Source: Ascaphus truei (lineage: Eukaryota > Chordata > Amphibia > Anura > Ascaphidae). Taken from it: a stretch of DNA of 64,000 bases. The first letter of the stretch is position 1. Each line of letters starts with the position of its first letter. The notes beneath the pieces are model-generated. The model saw only the letters and a program-made list of their open reading frames with translations. It was not told the DNA's origin and ran no database searches. Location of the stretch: contig CM071568.1 of NCBI GenBank assembly GCA_036426205.1, positions 49,254,301 through 49,318,300 of the forward strand, written 5' to 3'. Below, piece after piece: positions 49,392 through 61,224 of the stretch. Position numbers and translations under genes: made by a program.

Positions 49392-50775
49392 TTGGTTCTC
49401 CCTATCCTGCTTATGAATTTGCTTCAAAGGTCTGGTTTGAACATTCTTGGCATGTTCCCTTTGTTTAATGTTCATGAGAGGTCCTTGGTGAAGTTATAAA
49501 CTACGCATTATAATATTAGTTAGTATTTCCCATTTCATTTATCACAATTAAATTCACATTATCACATTTAATAATTATTAGTCATTACCACATAATATCA
49601 CGAGTGTTTATTTAAACATATTTAGAATAGTTCGTATACATTTCACAGTAAAAATATAAATTGACAAAATATTTTTTATAAACATTGTCATTTAATAGTC
49701 CATGTTATTATTATGGCTTATTTATTTTACACAATTATAAGTAAATTCAATACACACAAATAGGTATTCACCTATATCACATATAATGTGTCGTTTTGTA
49801 TACGATTGTTGTACAGGCAATTTTGTTTAGGTTGTATACTTGTTGACTCATTGGTCAAGATGTCCCGGAAAGGATTTCTGTCTTTTCCCTGCTCTTTATT
49901 TGTATTCCATTAATAAATAATTCATCAATTTGGAATATTACACACTGACAAATTTGAAGTTAATCCTTTTTGATTGTCTTGGTTCAAACTTCAAATTATA
50001 TATATGTTCAATTGACTATAGCCTCTCATATGATCATGTATATTGTTATGGTATATGTATGTATTTATTTTAACACAATGTGTATTACAATTATATTATA
50101 TATGTGATTGATTGTATGCTATGTTGGTCTAAATATGTGTGTCTTCTGGGACACGTACATGGATCAAGGAGAGATGGTAATTGTTTGATTATTACATCAA
50201 AATGTATTGTCAACCATTTATTGTTGTTTTGGGTTAATTGATCTTAAATAGTATCTACACTTTCTGAATAAGTGAGATCATATAATATGTTGATTCAAAG
50301 TTAACTTCATTGGAAAGTGATATAATGTCTTTGATATCCTCCAATTAGCCTTTTATATAGAAATGCGTCTATTTAAATTATACTAATTACAAGTATTGAG
50401 ATATTCAATTTAAATGATATTTTGACAGATTAGTAAAATTATTTTAGAATCTGCATCTATTAAGTGAATGTTGGTATGCAAATTTAATCATATGCATACA
50501 ATTTTAATTAAGTCTTCTGTGATTGGACTAAGGATATACTTATGCATCAGTAGTCCAGTCCATATCTATCCCCTGATGAAATCAGCATTAGACTGGGTTG
50601 CCTGAGGACACTCCATAGAGCGACACCACGAGAGAGGAACAGAGAAGAGGATATCCAAGAGTGATTCAAACGGAGCAGCACCTCTAAGGAAGCATGTTGT
50701 AGCATGAGTTTTACTCATACAACGCATATATTACTCGGATGTTTGTGATTGTAAAATGTCCAAAGTCTAAGAAAT
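49392..50775 (+). mobile_element. probable 3' part of the Penelope-like insertion
   Basis: AT-rich, non-coding sequence continuing from the endonuclease relic to the L2 insertion. CCCTGATGAAATCAG at 50573 recalls the CTGATGA box of these elements, but no matching GAAA arm was found. The right end is obscured by the L2. Confidence 0.4.
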
Positions 50776-53188
50776 GTTTACAGAAACCTGCGCTCTATTC
50801 ACTTACCTGACTTTGAGTCCACTTTACACTCCTCCCTCTCCTCTCTCAGCTCTGCTACAGACCCTGACAACCTGGTCAGAAAGTACAACTCTGTCTTGTC
50901 CTCGTCTCTTGATCTACATGCCCCACTTTCTCTCTGCCGCCCTCGACCTAACCCTAGACCCTGGCTAAATTCCCACACGCGCATGCTGCGTTCCTCCACT
51001 CGTTCCTCTGAACGCCTCTGGAGGAAGTCTCACACTCTCGCAGAATTCCTTCACTACAAATTTATGCTATACTGTTTCAACTCTGCCCTCTCGCAAGCTA
51101 AACAAGCCTACTTTTCTGCACTAATCAACATGCACAAGTCTAACCCACGCCGACTGTTCTCTGTCTTTGATACTCTACTCAAACCACCCTCAGCTGCCCC
51201 TCCTTCCTCCATCTCCGCTCAGGACTTTGCTGACTATTTTAAGGAAAAGGTGGAATCCATACGGCAGAACATCCCCTCTGTTTCTCCCCCCCATCCTACA
51301 CCTCTTTCTAACTCTCCTCCTGCCTTCCTTGAGTCTTTTTCCACTGTCTCAGAGGAGGAGGTGTCGCTGTTGATCTCCTCTTCTCCCTCTACCACTTGCC
51401 CTCTTGACCCCATTCCCTCCCATCTCCTAAAACCTCTAGCTCCTACTATAATCCCTACGCTTACACACATTTTTAACTCCTCCCTCTGCTCTGGAACCTT
51501 TCCATCCTCCTTCAAACATGCAACAGTCATACCATTACTCAAAAACAGCAAGATTGACCCTACCTGTCTTTCTAACTATCGACCTGTCTCCCTCCTGCCT
51601 TTTGCCTCTAAACTACTTGAACGTCTTGTATTCTCTCGCTTGCTCCATTTTCTCAACACCTATTCTCTCCTAGACCCTCTACAATCTGGCTTCCGCACTG
51701 CTCACTCCACCGAAACAGCCCTCACTAAAATAACTGACGACCTCCATGCTGCCAAAGACAGAGGTCATTACACTCTGCTCATATTACTCGACCTCTCTGC
51801 AGCATTTGACACCGTGGACCACCCTCTTCTCCTCCACATTCTCCATACTCTAGGTATTCGGAACAAAGCTCTATCCTGGATCTCATCCTACCTCTCCCAT
51901 CGTACTTTTAGTGTCTCTTCTGCTAACACCCCCTCCTCCTCTATTTATCTCTCTGTGGGGGTACCCCAGGGCTCTGTCCTGGGACCTCTTCTCTTTTCTC
52001 TGTACACACTCTCTCTAGGTGACCTAATAACATCTTTTGGGTTTAATTATCACCTCTATGCCGACGACACACAAATATACTTTTCAACACCTGACCTTAC
52101 ACCTGCTGTACAAACCAAAGTTTCTGAATGTCTCTCTGCTATATCATCCTGGATGGCCCTCCGACGCCTTAAACTCAACATGGCTAAAACAGAGCTCATC
52201 ATACTTCCTCCCAAACCTGGCCCTACTACCTCCTTCCACATTACTGTTGGAACGACAATCATTCACCCAGTAGCCCAAGCACGCTGCCTAGGGGTCACAT
52301 TCGACTCCTCTCTCACATTCGCCCCTCACATTCAAAACATTTCTAAAACTTGTCTCTTTTTCCTCCGCAATATAACTAAGATACGCCCTTTCCTCTGTTG
52401 TTCGACTGCTAAAACTCTGACTCAGGCCCTCATTCTCTCCCGTCTTGATTACTGTAACCTCCTGCTGTCCGGCCTTCCTGCCTCTCACCTGTCTCCCCTA
52501 CAATCTATCCTAAATGCTGCTGCCAGAATCACTCTACTCTTTCCTAGATCTGTCTCAGCATCTCCCCTCATGAAATCCCTCTCCTGGCTTCCGATCAAAT
52601 CCCGCATCTCACACTCCATTCTTCTCCTCACTTTTAAAGCTTTACATTCTTCTGCCCCTCCTTACATCTCATCCCTAATTTCTCGGTATGCACCATCCAG
52701 ACTCTTGCGTTCTTCTCAAGGATGTCTTCTTTCTACCCCCTTTGTATCTAAAGCCCTCTCCCGCCTTAAACCTTTTTCACTGACTGCCCCACACCTCTGG
52801 AATGCCCTTCCCCTCAGTACCCAACTAGCACCCTCTCTATCCACCTTTAAGACCCACCTTAAGACACACTTGCTTAAAGAAGCATATGAATAGCACTGTG
52901 GATATTCTAAACACGATACATAATGCTTGGCCCCCTGCAGACGCACTTACCAGAACTCCCTCCTACTGTCTCTGTACGTTCTCCCTACCTACCAATTAGA
53001 CTGTAAGCTCCTCAGGGCAGGGACTCCTCTTCCGAAATGTTACTTTTATGTCTAAAGCACTTATTCCCATGATCTGTTATTTATATTATCTGTTATTTAT
53101 TTGATTACCACATGTATTACTACTGTGAAGCGCTATGTACACTAATGGCGCTATATAAATAAAGACATACAATACAATACAATACAAT
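50776..53188 (+). mobile_element. L2-clade LINE, 5'-truncated
   Basis: A 2.4-kb element begins abruptly in the endonuclease-RT linker ([19 protein letters not shown]) and runs through RT, C-terminus, 3' UTR with TAAGCTCCTCAGGGCAGGGA and GCGCTATATAAATAAAGA, to an (ATACA)n tail at 53167-53188. The endonuclease domain is missing. Pieces of the same family lie on the minus strand at 15806, 28643, 41480 and 59432. Confidence 0.9.
50896..52893 (+). CDS. L2 LINE reverse transcriptase ORF, intact 665 codons
   Basis: RT blocks appear in order: [20 protein letters not shown] (residues about 296-315), [15 protein letters not shown] (about 352-367), YADDTQIYF (about 387-396) and the C-terminal [18 protein letters not shown] then [16 protein letters not shown]. 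The YADD and [10 protein letters not shown] motifs fit the L2/CR1 group, L2 best. The methionine is only the first in the open frame; coding similarity extends upstream to about 50776, so the true protein started further 5' with an endonuclease domain. Absence of any stop over 2 kb suggests recent insertion. It copies LINE RNA by target-primed reverse transcription when complete. Confidence 0.9.
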   Translation: MSSSLDLHAPLSLCRPRPNPRPWLNSHTRMLRSSTRSSERLWRKSHTLAEFLHYKFMLYCFNSALSQAKQAYFSALINMHKSNPRRLFSVFDTLLKPPSAAPPSSISAQDFADYFKEKVESIRQNIPSVSPPHPTPLSNSPPAFLESFSTVSEEEVSLLISSSPSTTCPLDPIPSHLLKPLAPTIIPTLTHIFNSSLCSGTFPSSFKHATVIPLLKNSKIDPTCLSNYRPVSLLPFASKLLERLVFSRLLHFLNTYSLLDPLQSGFRTAHSTETALTKITDDLHAAKDRGHYTLLILLDLSAAFDTVDHPLLLHILHTLGIRNKALSWISSYLSHRTFSVSSANTPSSSIYLSVGVPQGSVLGPLLFSLYTLSLGDLITSFGFNYHLYADDTQIYFSTPDLTPAVQTKVSECLSAISSWMALRRLKLNMAKTELIILPPKPGPTTSFHITVGTTIIHPVAQARCLGVTFDSSLTFAPHIQNISKTCLFFLRNITKIRPFLCCSTAKTLTQALILSRLDYCNLLLSGLPASHLSPLQSILNAAARITLLFPRSVSASPLMKSLSWLPIKSRISHSILLLTFKALHSSAPPYISSLISRYAPSRLLRSSQGCLLSTPFVSKALSRLKPFSLTAPHLWNALPLSTQLAPSLSTFKTHLKTHLLKEAYE

Positions 53189-54172
53189 GGTATCACACTA
53201 GGATCGGATAATAATAATAATAATATATATAACGGTATGTTGATTCAGTTGTTCTTATACCCACTTGGAACTGATTAACTGCTTTAAAAGTTAAATAGGA
53301 GGCAGGAAAGACAAGGAGAAAAGAATAAATACAATCTGAATATCTGCGGCACTAAAATAGCAGGTTAAAGTGTCACTATTTTCATGTGCCTAATGTTGGA
53401 GGGTCTGACATTTGAATTCTTGGAGGTTAACAACCCCGCAATATATAGGCAGACACATACAAGCATGTGTTCCCGCAGAGGCAGCATATGCCAACGTTCT
53501 AGAGCCATTAGGCCTTGGTGTGCAAAATTTTAGTCAAACATCATTCACATAATACTTAATGCAGAGAATTTCAAATGCAGAACAAATGTAAGTTTAACAT
53601 GAAAACCTGGCCTTATTTTTACACACCATAAACCCTACCACACAACACAGCAAGACATTACAGGTCAAATTTACCAGGTAGTGTTGAGTGTGAGCAGTCA
53701 CTATAACAGGCCCATATGGTTTCTTGCAACCTAGCAGTGCTTAGTAAAATGGGCCTAAACATTTAAACTAGCGGAATAATTTTTTTTTTTTTTTACTTAT
53801 TGTTGAAGTGATTTGATTGTAAAAAGTAGAAGAATTGCCTTTGGCAAAAGGTTTTAATCCCAAATGACATTTCAAACATTGATTTGTTGGAAACTTGTAC
53901 TAACTTTGCATCACACTTGTCAAACTTAATACACATCTTCTGCAGATAAGGAACAATTCCTTCTTGTTCCAGTCGGTCTTTCAGGGCCATTGAGCTTATT
54001 CTAACACTGCATTGAGCAGAGAAATCAGTTATGCTTGTTAAATGTACCAAGCTTGAGCATTTCACTTTCCTTTATACTGTACCCGTACAACCAGGATATG
54101 AGTAATATTGTGACCTGCAGTCATGTGTCTAGCCAAGGAAATACACACGACCGGAATATACAGGAAGGACAC
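53189..54172. other. esrp1 intron, nothing firmly recognised
   Basis: A 90-codon minus-strand frame (53793-54065) has no known similarity and is not a missing esrp1 exon. (AAT)n near 53209-53225. Confidence 0.35.
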
Positions 54173-54309
54173 ATTGGCCCATATTTATCAAGCAGTCTTC
54201 TGCCATAAGACAACAACTTCTAGCTCTGGAAGACCCCTACAGCCCATTGACATGATTGGGCTACAAATGGGTCTTATGGCAGAAGACTGCTTAGTACAAA
54301 TGGACCAAT
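54173..54309. mobile_element. foldback MITE, 137 bp
   Basis: ATTGGCCCATATTT ... AAGCAGTCTTCTGCCATAAG is inverted at the right (CTTATGGCAGAAGACTGCTT ... AAATGGACCAAT). The target duplication could not be fixed. Relatives occur at 46997 and in pieces near 26185 and 53710. Confidence 0.75.
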
Positions 54310-55004
54310 CATTAAAAGCAGGGAACAAGGGGCCTTCTTAGGACGGTGGTGGTTCTCTCTCAGAGTATATGTGATTATGTCAGAGAAAGAGAAGTGAAAA
54401 GTGGGACAGTGTGTGTGGAGGTCTGAGCAACAAGTAACAAAAAGGTGTGATATATGGTCTATGGCTAAGGAAGACTTGAATGAATGTACAGTTGAAGTGG
54501 GTTTGCCACATTACAGTATTATCTGCTGTTGATGTTGGATACAAATGATAGCCTTATCATTCTAAGTAAGAGATGTGAAGTGCTTGAAAGTATGGCAATT
54601 ACTGTGCATTATGGAGAAAGATGGGGAGAGGGAACTGTTAACAGGGAAGTATGACAAACCATTCCTGCAGTATAAAAGCTGGGTTAAATCATTCAATAGT
54701 AACACCACGTAACTTCCAGAGGATGATACAAAGGAAACATACAAGGCAATAGCAGTGCAAGGATTGGAGAGACAGTGACATTAGTCACAGTCTGACTGAA
54801 CAAATCATGATTGGCTCAATCATTTTGAAGGGCTACAATATGAAAGTTTCTCCCTCATTGTAGGTCTGTGACAATCTTTCCTTAGATAATCAAGCTATGT
54901 AGTATCTGATGGGGGTAATCAGGAGCCAGCGGCAAAGGTGAAGGAATAACAGCGCTTTAGGTTCACGGCTGTGACATAGGCTCGCGTTATCTGTGTGATC
55001 CTTA
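54310..55004. other. esrp1 intron, nothing recognised
   Basis: Ordinary AT-rich intron without assignable repeat. Confidence 0.35.
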
Positions 55005-55200
55005 TAATAATTGTTTTTTCTTGTATAGCGCTGCCAGTGTACATATAAATTATTGCTGGCACGAGTCACTGCCCAGTAGAACTTACAATCTAATTTTTGG
55101 ATCATGAGGCTCAGGAAGATCAAATGACTTGCCCAAGGTCACAAGGAGCCGACACCGGAACTCCGTGTCAATGTTATCAGAGACTTTCCTCACTAAGCCC
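55005..55200 (+). repeat. old SINE-like repeat (copy 3)
   Basis: TTGTATAGCGCTGCCAGTGT, AACTTACAATCTAATTTTT, AAATGACTTGCCCAAGGTC, ACAAGGAGCCGACACCGG. The best preserved of the three copies. Confidence 0.65.
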
Positions 55201-56073
55201 CTATTTCAGATGTTTACATATTTCTGGGGACGAGGTGCCCCTTTGGATTTGACTCTCTGTAAATTATAAATCACAGAATGGACACAGCACATCAATCATG
55301 TCTTCTGATGGCAAAGCAAATGAGAGGACATTATTCATTTGCATTGTGTTCAGAGAGGAACCCTCCATTTAACATTTTGGAAGCAGACAGATGTATCCGG
55401 TCTATTTCTGACAATTTTAATCACATCTAATATCTGCTTTGAGATAAACACATCATATGAGAGCGTGTCCAATTACACGTACTATAATTGCAGTTTCATC
55501 CTTCAGAAAAATTCTTAACATATACTGACTTATAAACAACGAAGGTGGGAATGCTACTAAGCCAGACATTTAAGTTGCCAATGGCTTGTCTCATCCTGAA
55601 TGAACTTTGACGAGACAAAGTAATGTGAGTAATAACATCAGACTGGGAACAATCCACAATATACAATGTTAATTTGTTATTTTTGGGTTTAAACTAAAGG
55701 GTGCTAGAGGCCAAATTGGTCCAAGAAATAGTAAGATACTTTGTTGGTTGAGATCATTTTTAGTTTAAATAAACAAGCACAAAAACATTCCATTTTTATT
55801 ATTGAAAGTAGTTATTGGAGATCTAAACGTACACTATTATTTCCCAACCTTACGGAAGGTAAAAGAATAAAAACTAAGCTCGACATTAAACAGGTTATAC
55901 AGCTAGAATGATACTACCTGTATTATAAAGACGACACTATAATTATACGCAATACTCTGACTCTTTCATGTAATGTAACAACCACTTAAACATTACACTT
56001 CTTTAAATAGTTACACCTTTTCCCCCCAAGGAACTGCAATGAAAACTGTACAGCGCATTATGATGATTTAAAC
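55201..56073. other. esrp1 intron, nothing recognised
   Basis: Ordinary AT-rich intron. Confidence 0.35.
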
Positions 56074-56291
56074 CAGGGGCGGCCAACTAAAGTCCTCAAG
56101 GGCACCAACAGGTCAGATTTTAAGGATATCTCTGCTTCAGCACAGGTGGCTCAATCAGTCCCTGCTTCAGCACAGGTGGTGCAATCAGTGGCTCTGTCAC
56201 TGAGCCACTGATTGCAGCACCTGTGCTGAAGCAGAGATCCTTAAAACCTGACCTGTCGGTGGCCCTTGAGGACTGGAGTTGGCCGCTCCTG
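56074..56291. mobile_element. hAT-type MITE (CAGGGGYGGCC family), copy 3
   Basis: The ends are CAGGGGCGGCCAACTAAAGT and, inverted, CAGGAGCGGCCAACTCCAGT. The centre has a duplicated CCTGCTTCAGCACAGGTGG. The flanks ATTTAAAC and CTTTAAAA match at 6 of 8. It lies 0.2 kb from an esrp1 exon. Confidence 0.85.
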
Positions 56292-56466
56292 CTTTAAAAG
56301 CAACAAGCGGACCATTTGTTGACGTGAGCGTGTATTACACAGAACAAAGAGAAAGAAGGGCAGTCGTCTAAGACATTCTGGGTTCTCACAGCCTCCCTTT
56401 GCCGCTTGTAACCAACGTAGTTTAATCAGTTGAAATTAAAATGATACTGGAAGAGAGCTGCATTAC

Positions 56467-56580
56467 CTTTTTGGAGGCTTCGGGATGTAGCACTTGTCTG
56501 ATGTGAAGCTGCCCATAAGTGCACAGACAGAAGGAAGTACCCACATCGATCTTCAGCTCATTGCCTACAGACTGGTTAAA
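56467..56580 (-). CDS. esrp1: esrp1 exon: N-terminal domain (38 codons)
   Basis: The minus strand encodes [20 protein letters not shown] followed by [18 protein letters not shown]. This aligns with the ESRP1 stretch that follows ALRQ and carries the conserved [14 protein letters not shown]. The acceptor ends ACACAG and the donor is GTAATG. Both ends are phase 0, so it joins directly to the exons on either side. It is separated from the next exon by about 15.5 kb of repeat-filled intron. Confidence 0.95.
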
Positions 56581-56938
56581 CTGTGTAACACAGGGAAAAA
56601 AGAAAACAAGAATGTCACATCACAAATCCCGGGCAATCAAGATGTTGGTCTGCAGAATTATGACACGTTACTATTTTTCTAACTATGCCATTTTTTTTTT
56701 CAAACTATCCATTCATCTTCCTGATCAAACAATTATCTATGAAATCGTCCATTCGTTTCTTTGTAGTTATGATTGAGGCCATGAGCCACCGAGTATTTTC
56801 TCAGGGATTGTAATTTTTTAAACTTTCTTCTCATTGCTGCAGAACTGTCCCCTTCTGTTACGTGGGAGCTCTGGCAAAAAATGTCCATCCACCCCAATCG
56901 GTTACTTGTTCTAATTAATAGTTATGGGCAGGGGTTCA

Positions 56939-57098
56939 CAGCTCCAGTTCTCAAGACCAACAGATCAGGTTTTAAGGATATCCCTGCGTCAGCACAGGTG
57001 GTTCAATGGTGACCTGTGCTGAAGCAGGGACATCCTTAAAACCTGACCTGTTTGAGAGGGCTGGGGGCAGTCTTGAGGACTGGAGTTGAGAACCCCTG
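56939..57098. mobile_element. hAT-type MITE (CAGGGG family), copy 4
   Basis: The ends are CAGGGGTTCACAGCTCCAGT and, inverted, CAGGGGTTCTCAACTCCAGT. The flanks GTTATGGG and GTTTAGGG match at 6 of 8. Confidence 0.85.
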
Positions 57099-57106
57099 GT
57101 TTAGGG

Positions 57107-57735
57107 AACTAAATCAACATTGTATGCGACAGGTCACAAGACACGTAATTAAAGATCAACCAATATTAAAAATGTAAACAGAAACGGATGGCTAAATTAG
57201 TTGCGCAGCACAGATTAGTCAGTCAATGAAATAGATCTTTTGTTAATCGTTGAACATATTGTTTACATTCTTTTATACTGAAGTTTTACAAGCTTGTTTT
57301 GTAAGAACTACAAAACACATCTAAGATGTACTCAAACAATGCAGACCCATTTTCTAGTAAGAATATCATTATCATGTAAGCGAAATGGGCACAGACTGAC
57401 TTGTTGGTAGGTACAGTCTGCCAAGCCCGGCTAGCAGGAACTAAACATTCAATATCGTACTTGTGTTTTTGTTAATAGATCACTTCTGTAGTATTAGATA
57501 ATACTTACTATATTTAAAAATATATATATATATATATTTATATTTAAAACATCTCTCCTCTCAAACAATGTTTAAAAAAATAGGGATGGGGTACAGAATT
57601 GGAAAAATGGAAAAGGGACTTGTGGGAACGGGGGGGGGGAGAGTGTACAAAAATGCTATTTTTAATGCGTTATAAAGAGGTAATCCAAACGGCATGAAAA
57701 ATGTATGTTTTGTTTTGATATACGCAGCCTTTGAT
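57107..57735. other. esrp1 intron, nothing recognised
   Basis: AT-rich with an (AT)n run at 57515-57540 and a G run near 57631-57640. Confidence 0.35.
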
Positions 57736-59030
57736 GACCTTTATTGAAAGCCAATTACCTAAGCAGCCGATCAATTTGTTCTTCCGTGATTGATCAGCAA
57801 AGATGCTGCTTCCCTGGGGTCACTCAGTTATCAATCAATCTTCCAGTCAGTGTAACTCAGCAGCTACAATGCATTCTTATATTACTAAAAGGTAACATTA
57901 TCTATTGTTACAGTTTGCAGCTCAAACTGCTGGGAATATTGGCAACAAATTATCACAAACAGGAAAGTGTTACAAAGATCTTGCACTGCTGGGAAGATAT
58001 GCTAAAGCCTGCTATAAATATCAAAGGATGCTCAGTATATTAAAACTCAATAAAAATGGAATACAATTTTTTTTTAGTAAGTATTATCAAATTGAACAGA
58101 ACTGATTAAAAAAAAAAATACATGTAGGATATTGCTTTGATTGCTCCTTTATTAATATACTGAGCAAGCTTTTATTTCTATTGCAGGGTTTCGCACACCT
58201 CCTCAGCAGTGCAAGATATTTGTAACACTGTCCTGCCTGTGATAGTTTGTTACCAATATTCCCACCAGGGGCAGATTCCCATAAGGCTGACAAGGCTATA
58301 GCCCTCTAGAACAGAGAGGCACAGTGGGGGGGGGTGCACCTTTTGTGGTGGGGGGGGGGGGGGGGGGGAGGTGGCGTGGCGCTTGCACAGGCCCCACACT
58401 CTTCTCCAAAGCATTTAAATTAAAGGCCAGGGGAGCGCGCAAGACCTCTGTAAATTCCCTTACCTTGTCTTCGGAGGTCACATGACGTTGCGTCACCAAT
58501 GTGAGGTCACATGAAGTCGGGACGTCAGAATTGCCGGAGTCAAGGTAAGGGGGGGGGGGGGATGGGAGTTTACACACCCCTGCCTTAGAGTGTTGATTTT
58601 TTTGTGTGCAAGCAGTGTGTGTGTGTGTGTGTGTGTGAATCCTAAATCCTACCTTTTTTTTTCCAGAGGAGGCCTCCTCCTGTAGCGTTGCATCATCATG
58701 ATGACGTGACATCACATGACACCGCATTGCCATGAAAACGTGGCATCACATGATGCTGTCATGACATCGTACGCTGCGAAGGAGGGCCACCCCAAGCTTA
58801 CACCCAAGTTAAATCCACCAATGGCTCCCAGCAGTTTGACCTGCAAACTGTAACAATAGGTAATGTTACCTTAGTGATATAAGAATAGATTGTAGCTGCT
58901 GAGTTACACTGACTGAAGGATTAGTTTGATACTGAAAGTCAGTTATCACAGGAACCCGAGGAAGCAGGATCTTTGCCGATCGATCATGGGAGAATGAATT
59001 GATTGGCAGCATAGGCAATTAATTTTTCAT
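57736..59030. repeat. inverted duplication of an unassigned repeat family
   Basis: A plus copy (57736-58060; GTAACTCAGCAGCTACAAT, TATTGTTACAGTTTGCAGC, GGCAACAAATTATCACAAAC, GGATGCTCAGTATATTA) faces a minus copy whose pieces lie at 58153-58265 and 58824-59030. The minus copy is split by the element at 58266. A third copy is at 61437-61775 (plus). The family behaves like a DNA transposon relic; its name is uncertain. Confidence 0.75.
58266..58823. mobile_element. hAT-like element nested in the inverted duplication
   Basis: It splits the minus copy between TATTCCCA and TCCCAGCAG. The ends CAGGGGCAGATTCCCATAAG and, inverted, CATTGGTGGATTTAACTTGG are hAT-like and related to the element at 23819. 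It includes a 27-base G run (58345-58371), a GT run near 58616 and paired TGACATCACATGAC words. Confidence 0.65.
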
Positions 59031-59431
59031 TAAAAAAAACAAAAAGTCAAAGTTGCATATACTGTATTTAATGTTATTTTTTACATTTGTTCGGTGGTAA
59101 GTGCAGATAGTAATTCTGCTTTAAGGGATCACTGCGCTCTGCAGAGGTAGCAGGTGGTCAGGCTCAGCGCTCCCCTCAGGGGGGCCCTAACGTATTTCTG
59201 CACCTGCCCCCACTCTTTTACCAGTTCCACCTCTCCTCTTCAGTATCAAGCATTGCATAACATTTTGGAGGCTACATTCTCAGTGATGTCAAATCCACAA
59301 GTCCCCAGATTACAGTATATTGCTGGTAAATATTTTACACACACAATTATCACCTGAAATAATCTTTCCTCACGCTTATCAGAAACAGAATTGCAATCAA
59401 CAAATAAACAGGTATGTATGCATACATATCT
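59031..59431. other. esrp1 intron, nothing recognised
   Basis: Ordinary intron sequence. Confidence 0.35.
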
Positions 59432-59660
59432 AGATTTTACATAGCGCCATCCAGGTACATAGCGCTACACAGCAGTAATACACGTGGCATAATATTATAA
59501 CATAGTGGGAATAAGCACTTCAGACAAAACAATAGGAAAAGGAGTCCCTACCCAGAAGAGCTTACAATCTAACTGGTAAGTAGGGAGAACATGCAGACAC
59601 AGTAGGAGGGTGTTCGGTTAAGTGCGTCTGCAAGGGGTCAAGGTCAGTGCATATGAGATG
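59432..59660 (-). mobile_element. L2 LINE 3' UTR fragment
   Basis: Read on plus: TACATAGCGCCATCCAGG, AAAAGGAGTCCCTACCC, AGAGCTTACAATCTAACTGG, AGTGCGTCTGCAAGGGG, all inverted relative to the 3' UTR of the L2 at 50776. Confidence 0.8.
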
Positions 59661-59941
59661 TATAGCACAGGTGCAATTATAAAATAGCTTGTGCCTTGTG
59701 ATCATACAATACACCAAGTGTGCCTTTAGAAAGCAGCACAATAATGATAATAATTACATGAAAGTAGTTACTCAATAGTTTAAAACCAATGGTTAGGTTT
59801 AGATATAGGCTCGCGTGCAATATTTATATAAACATTTCCTCTATTACCTCAACCTTCCACAAAGACAGAAGTATTGCACATGATGCATTAGTTAGGATAG
59901 GTCCAGAAATAGCAAATTCTTGGAAACAAAATGCGCTAGAG

Positions 59942-60129
59942 CAGAGAGGTTCTCAACTCGAGTCCCCACCGCATCAGGTCTTCAGGATATCCCTGAATAA
60001 GCAGAGGTGGCTCAAATCGAAGACTGAGACACCTATGCTGAAGCTGGGATATCCTGAAGACCTGACCTGTTGGGGGTTGGGGTGGGGGAGGAGAGAAGTT
60101 GTCTTGAGGACTGGAGTTGAGAACCTCTG
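59942..60129. mobile_element. hAT-type MITE (CAGRGR family), copy 5
   Basis: The ends are CAGAGAGGTTCTCAACTCGA and, inverted, CAGAGGTTCTCAACTCCAGT. The flanks CGCTAGAG and CTCTAGAA match at 6 of 8. Confidence 0.82.
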
Positions 60130-60690
60130 CTCTAGAATATTTGAGTTAGAACACATTGTTCTGTAATCTAGCGTTGCACTCAGTTTCACATCAGCTAAAG
60201 TCTACAATCGGTTTCCCATGTGCTGAAAACTCAGTCACATTAATATAAGTGATCATTTTGCTCTTCCGTGTTTAATGGGAGGTTCATACTAAAATCTATG
60301 GCTTCCTGCCTTTAATGTCAAATTAAAATTATGAATATAAAGCAATATCCTTAAAAAGATTCAAATACATCTCTACTTTAATATTAGTATTTAAATAAAT
60401 GTGTCTCACACACCAAGATTTTTCCAAAACGTCAAACAGTGTTTTTTTCCCACATAATTTCTAAACTGTTGGCACCTGTTCTAAAAGGGTTAATATTCTA
60501 GCACAAAACTACAAGGGTGTATCATATTCCAGTTACAGAAAAAAAAGTGAGGAACATGTGGTTACATTTAATAAATAAAAATATTTTAGATTGTAAAGAA
60601 TGATTAATTTACTTTTTGTTTGTACTTTAGAGGCAATCCAAGCAGCACTTAAAAAAAAACAAAAATAAATAAACATATATACATATACAA
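60130..60690. other. esrp1 intron, nothing recognised
   Basis: Ordinary AT-rich intron. Confidence 0.35.
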
Positions 60691-60699
60691 AAAAGAAAA

Positions 60700-61145
60700 G
60701 AAAAAAAAAAAGCGCCCGATCCTCGTGTGATAGAGTGTAAAAAGGTTTAATAAAATAGAACTTAGACAAATTCAAACTCACAATCTTGCCAAAGTATGTA
60801 AGCGTGGTATGAGCTGATCTCATGCGCCAACGTGGGAGGAGAAACCACCGCCTGCTCGCTCCGTTCTGCGATGTAACCTCTGAGCACTCACTGCTGGTGT
60901 CACTGTATTGGAGTCCACCAGCAACCCGAGTTTGCAAAGTTATGGTTCCTCGTATAGCACGTTCCTAGTGCCCAGGGGCAGTCACAGCAATTGTCGGCTC
61001 GGTAACCTCTCACGTCAACCGAATAGCTCTCGATCAGCCACCGTAGATTACTCACACCACGTGACCCTACGCGTTTCTTCCATGACCGGATTTCATCAGA
61101 TCCCCTTTGCTGTGTGTGTGTGTGTGTGTATGTGTGTATGTACAT
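60700..61145 (-). mobile_element. Penelope-type terminal region (minus strand)
   Basis: The minus strand runs CTGATGAAATCCGG ... GAAACGCGTAGGG, later TATTAAACCTTTTTACACTC and GGATCGGGCGC before a T-rich end. This order is typical of Penelope-like ends in amphibians. A (TG)n run lies at 61108-61140. An open frame of 134 codons crosses it without a domain. Confidence 0.5.
61066..61099 (-). ncRNA. hammerhead-core-like motif (minus strand)
   Basis: CTGATGA, AA, the pair TCC/GGA around GGTCAT, A, GAAAC, GCGTAGGG. Both invariant core boxes are intact. Stem II is only 3 bp as drawn. Confidence 0.4.
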
Positions 61146-61224
61146 ACACAGGGGGGAGGGATAGGCTTCAGTCACAGATCACATTCAAGATGCACTGTTT
61201 TTAAGTAAAAACCTCCCTTGCTTT

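Noticed and set aside
50573..50600. Seventh hammerhead-like motif at CCTGATGAAATCAG
   Set aside because: The CTGATGA box is present, but no GAAA at a suitable distance closes a stem II.
53793..54065. Possible missing esrp1 exon
   Set aside because: All phases already join without it, and the translation has no ESRP similarity.
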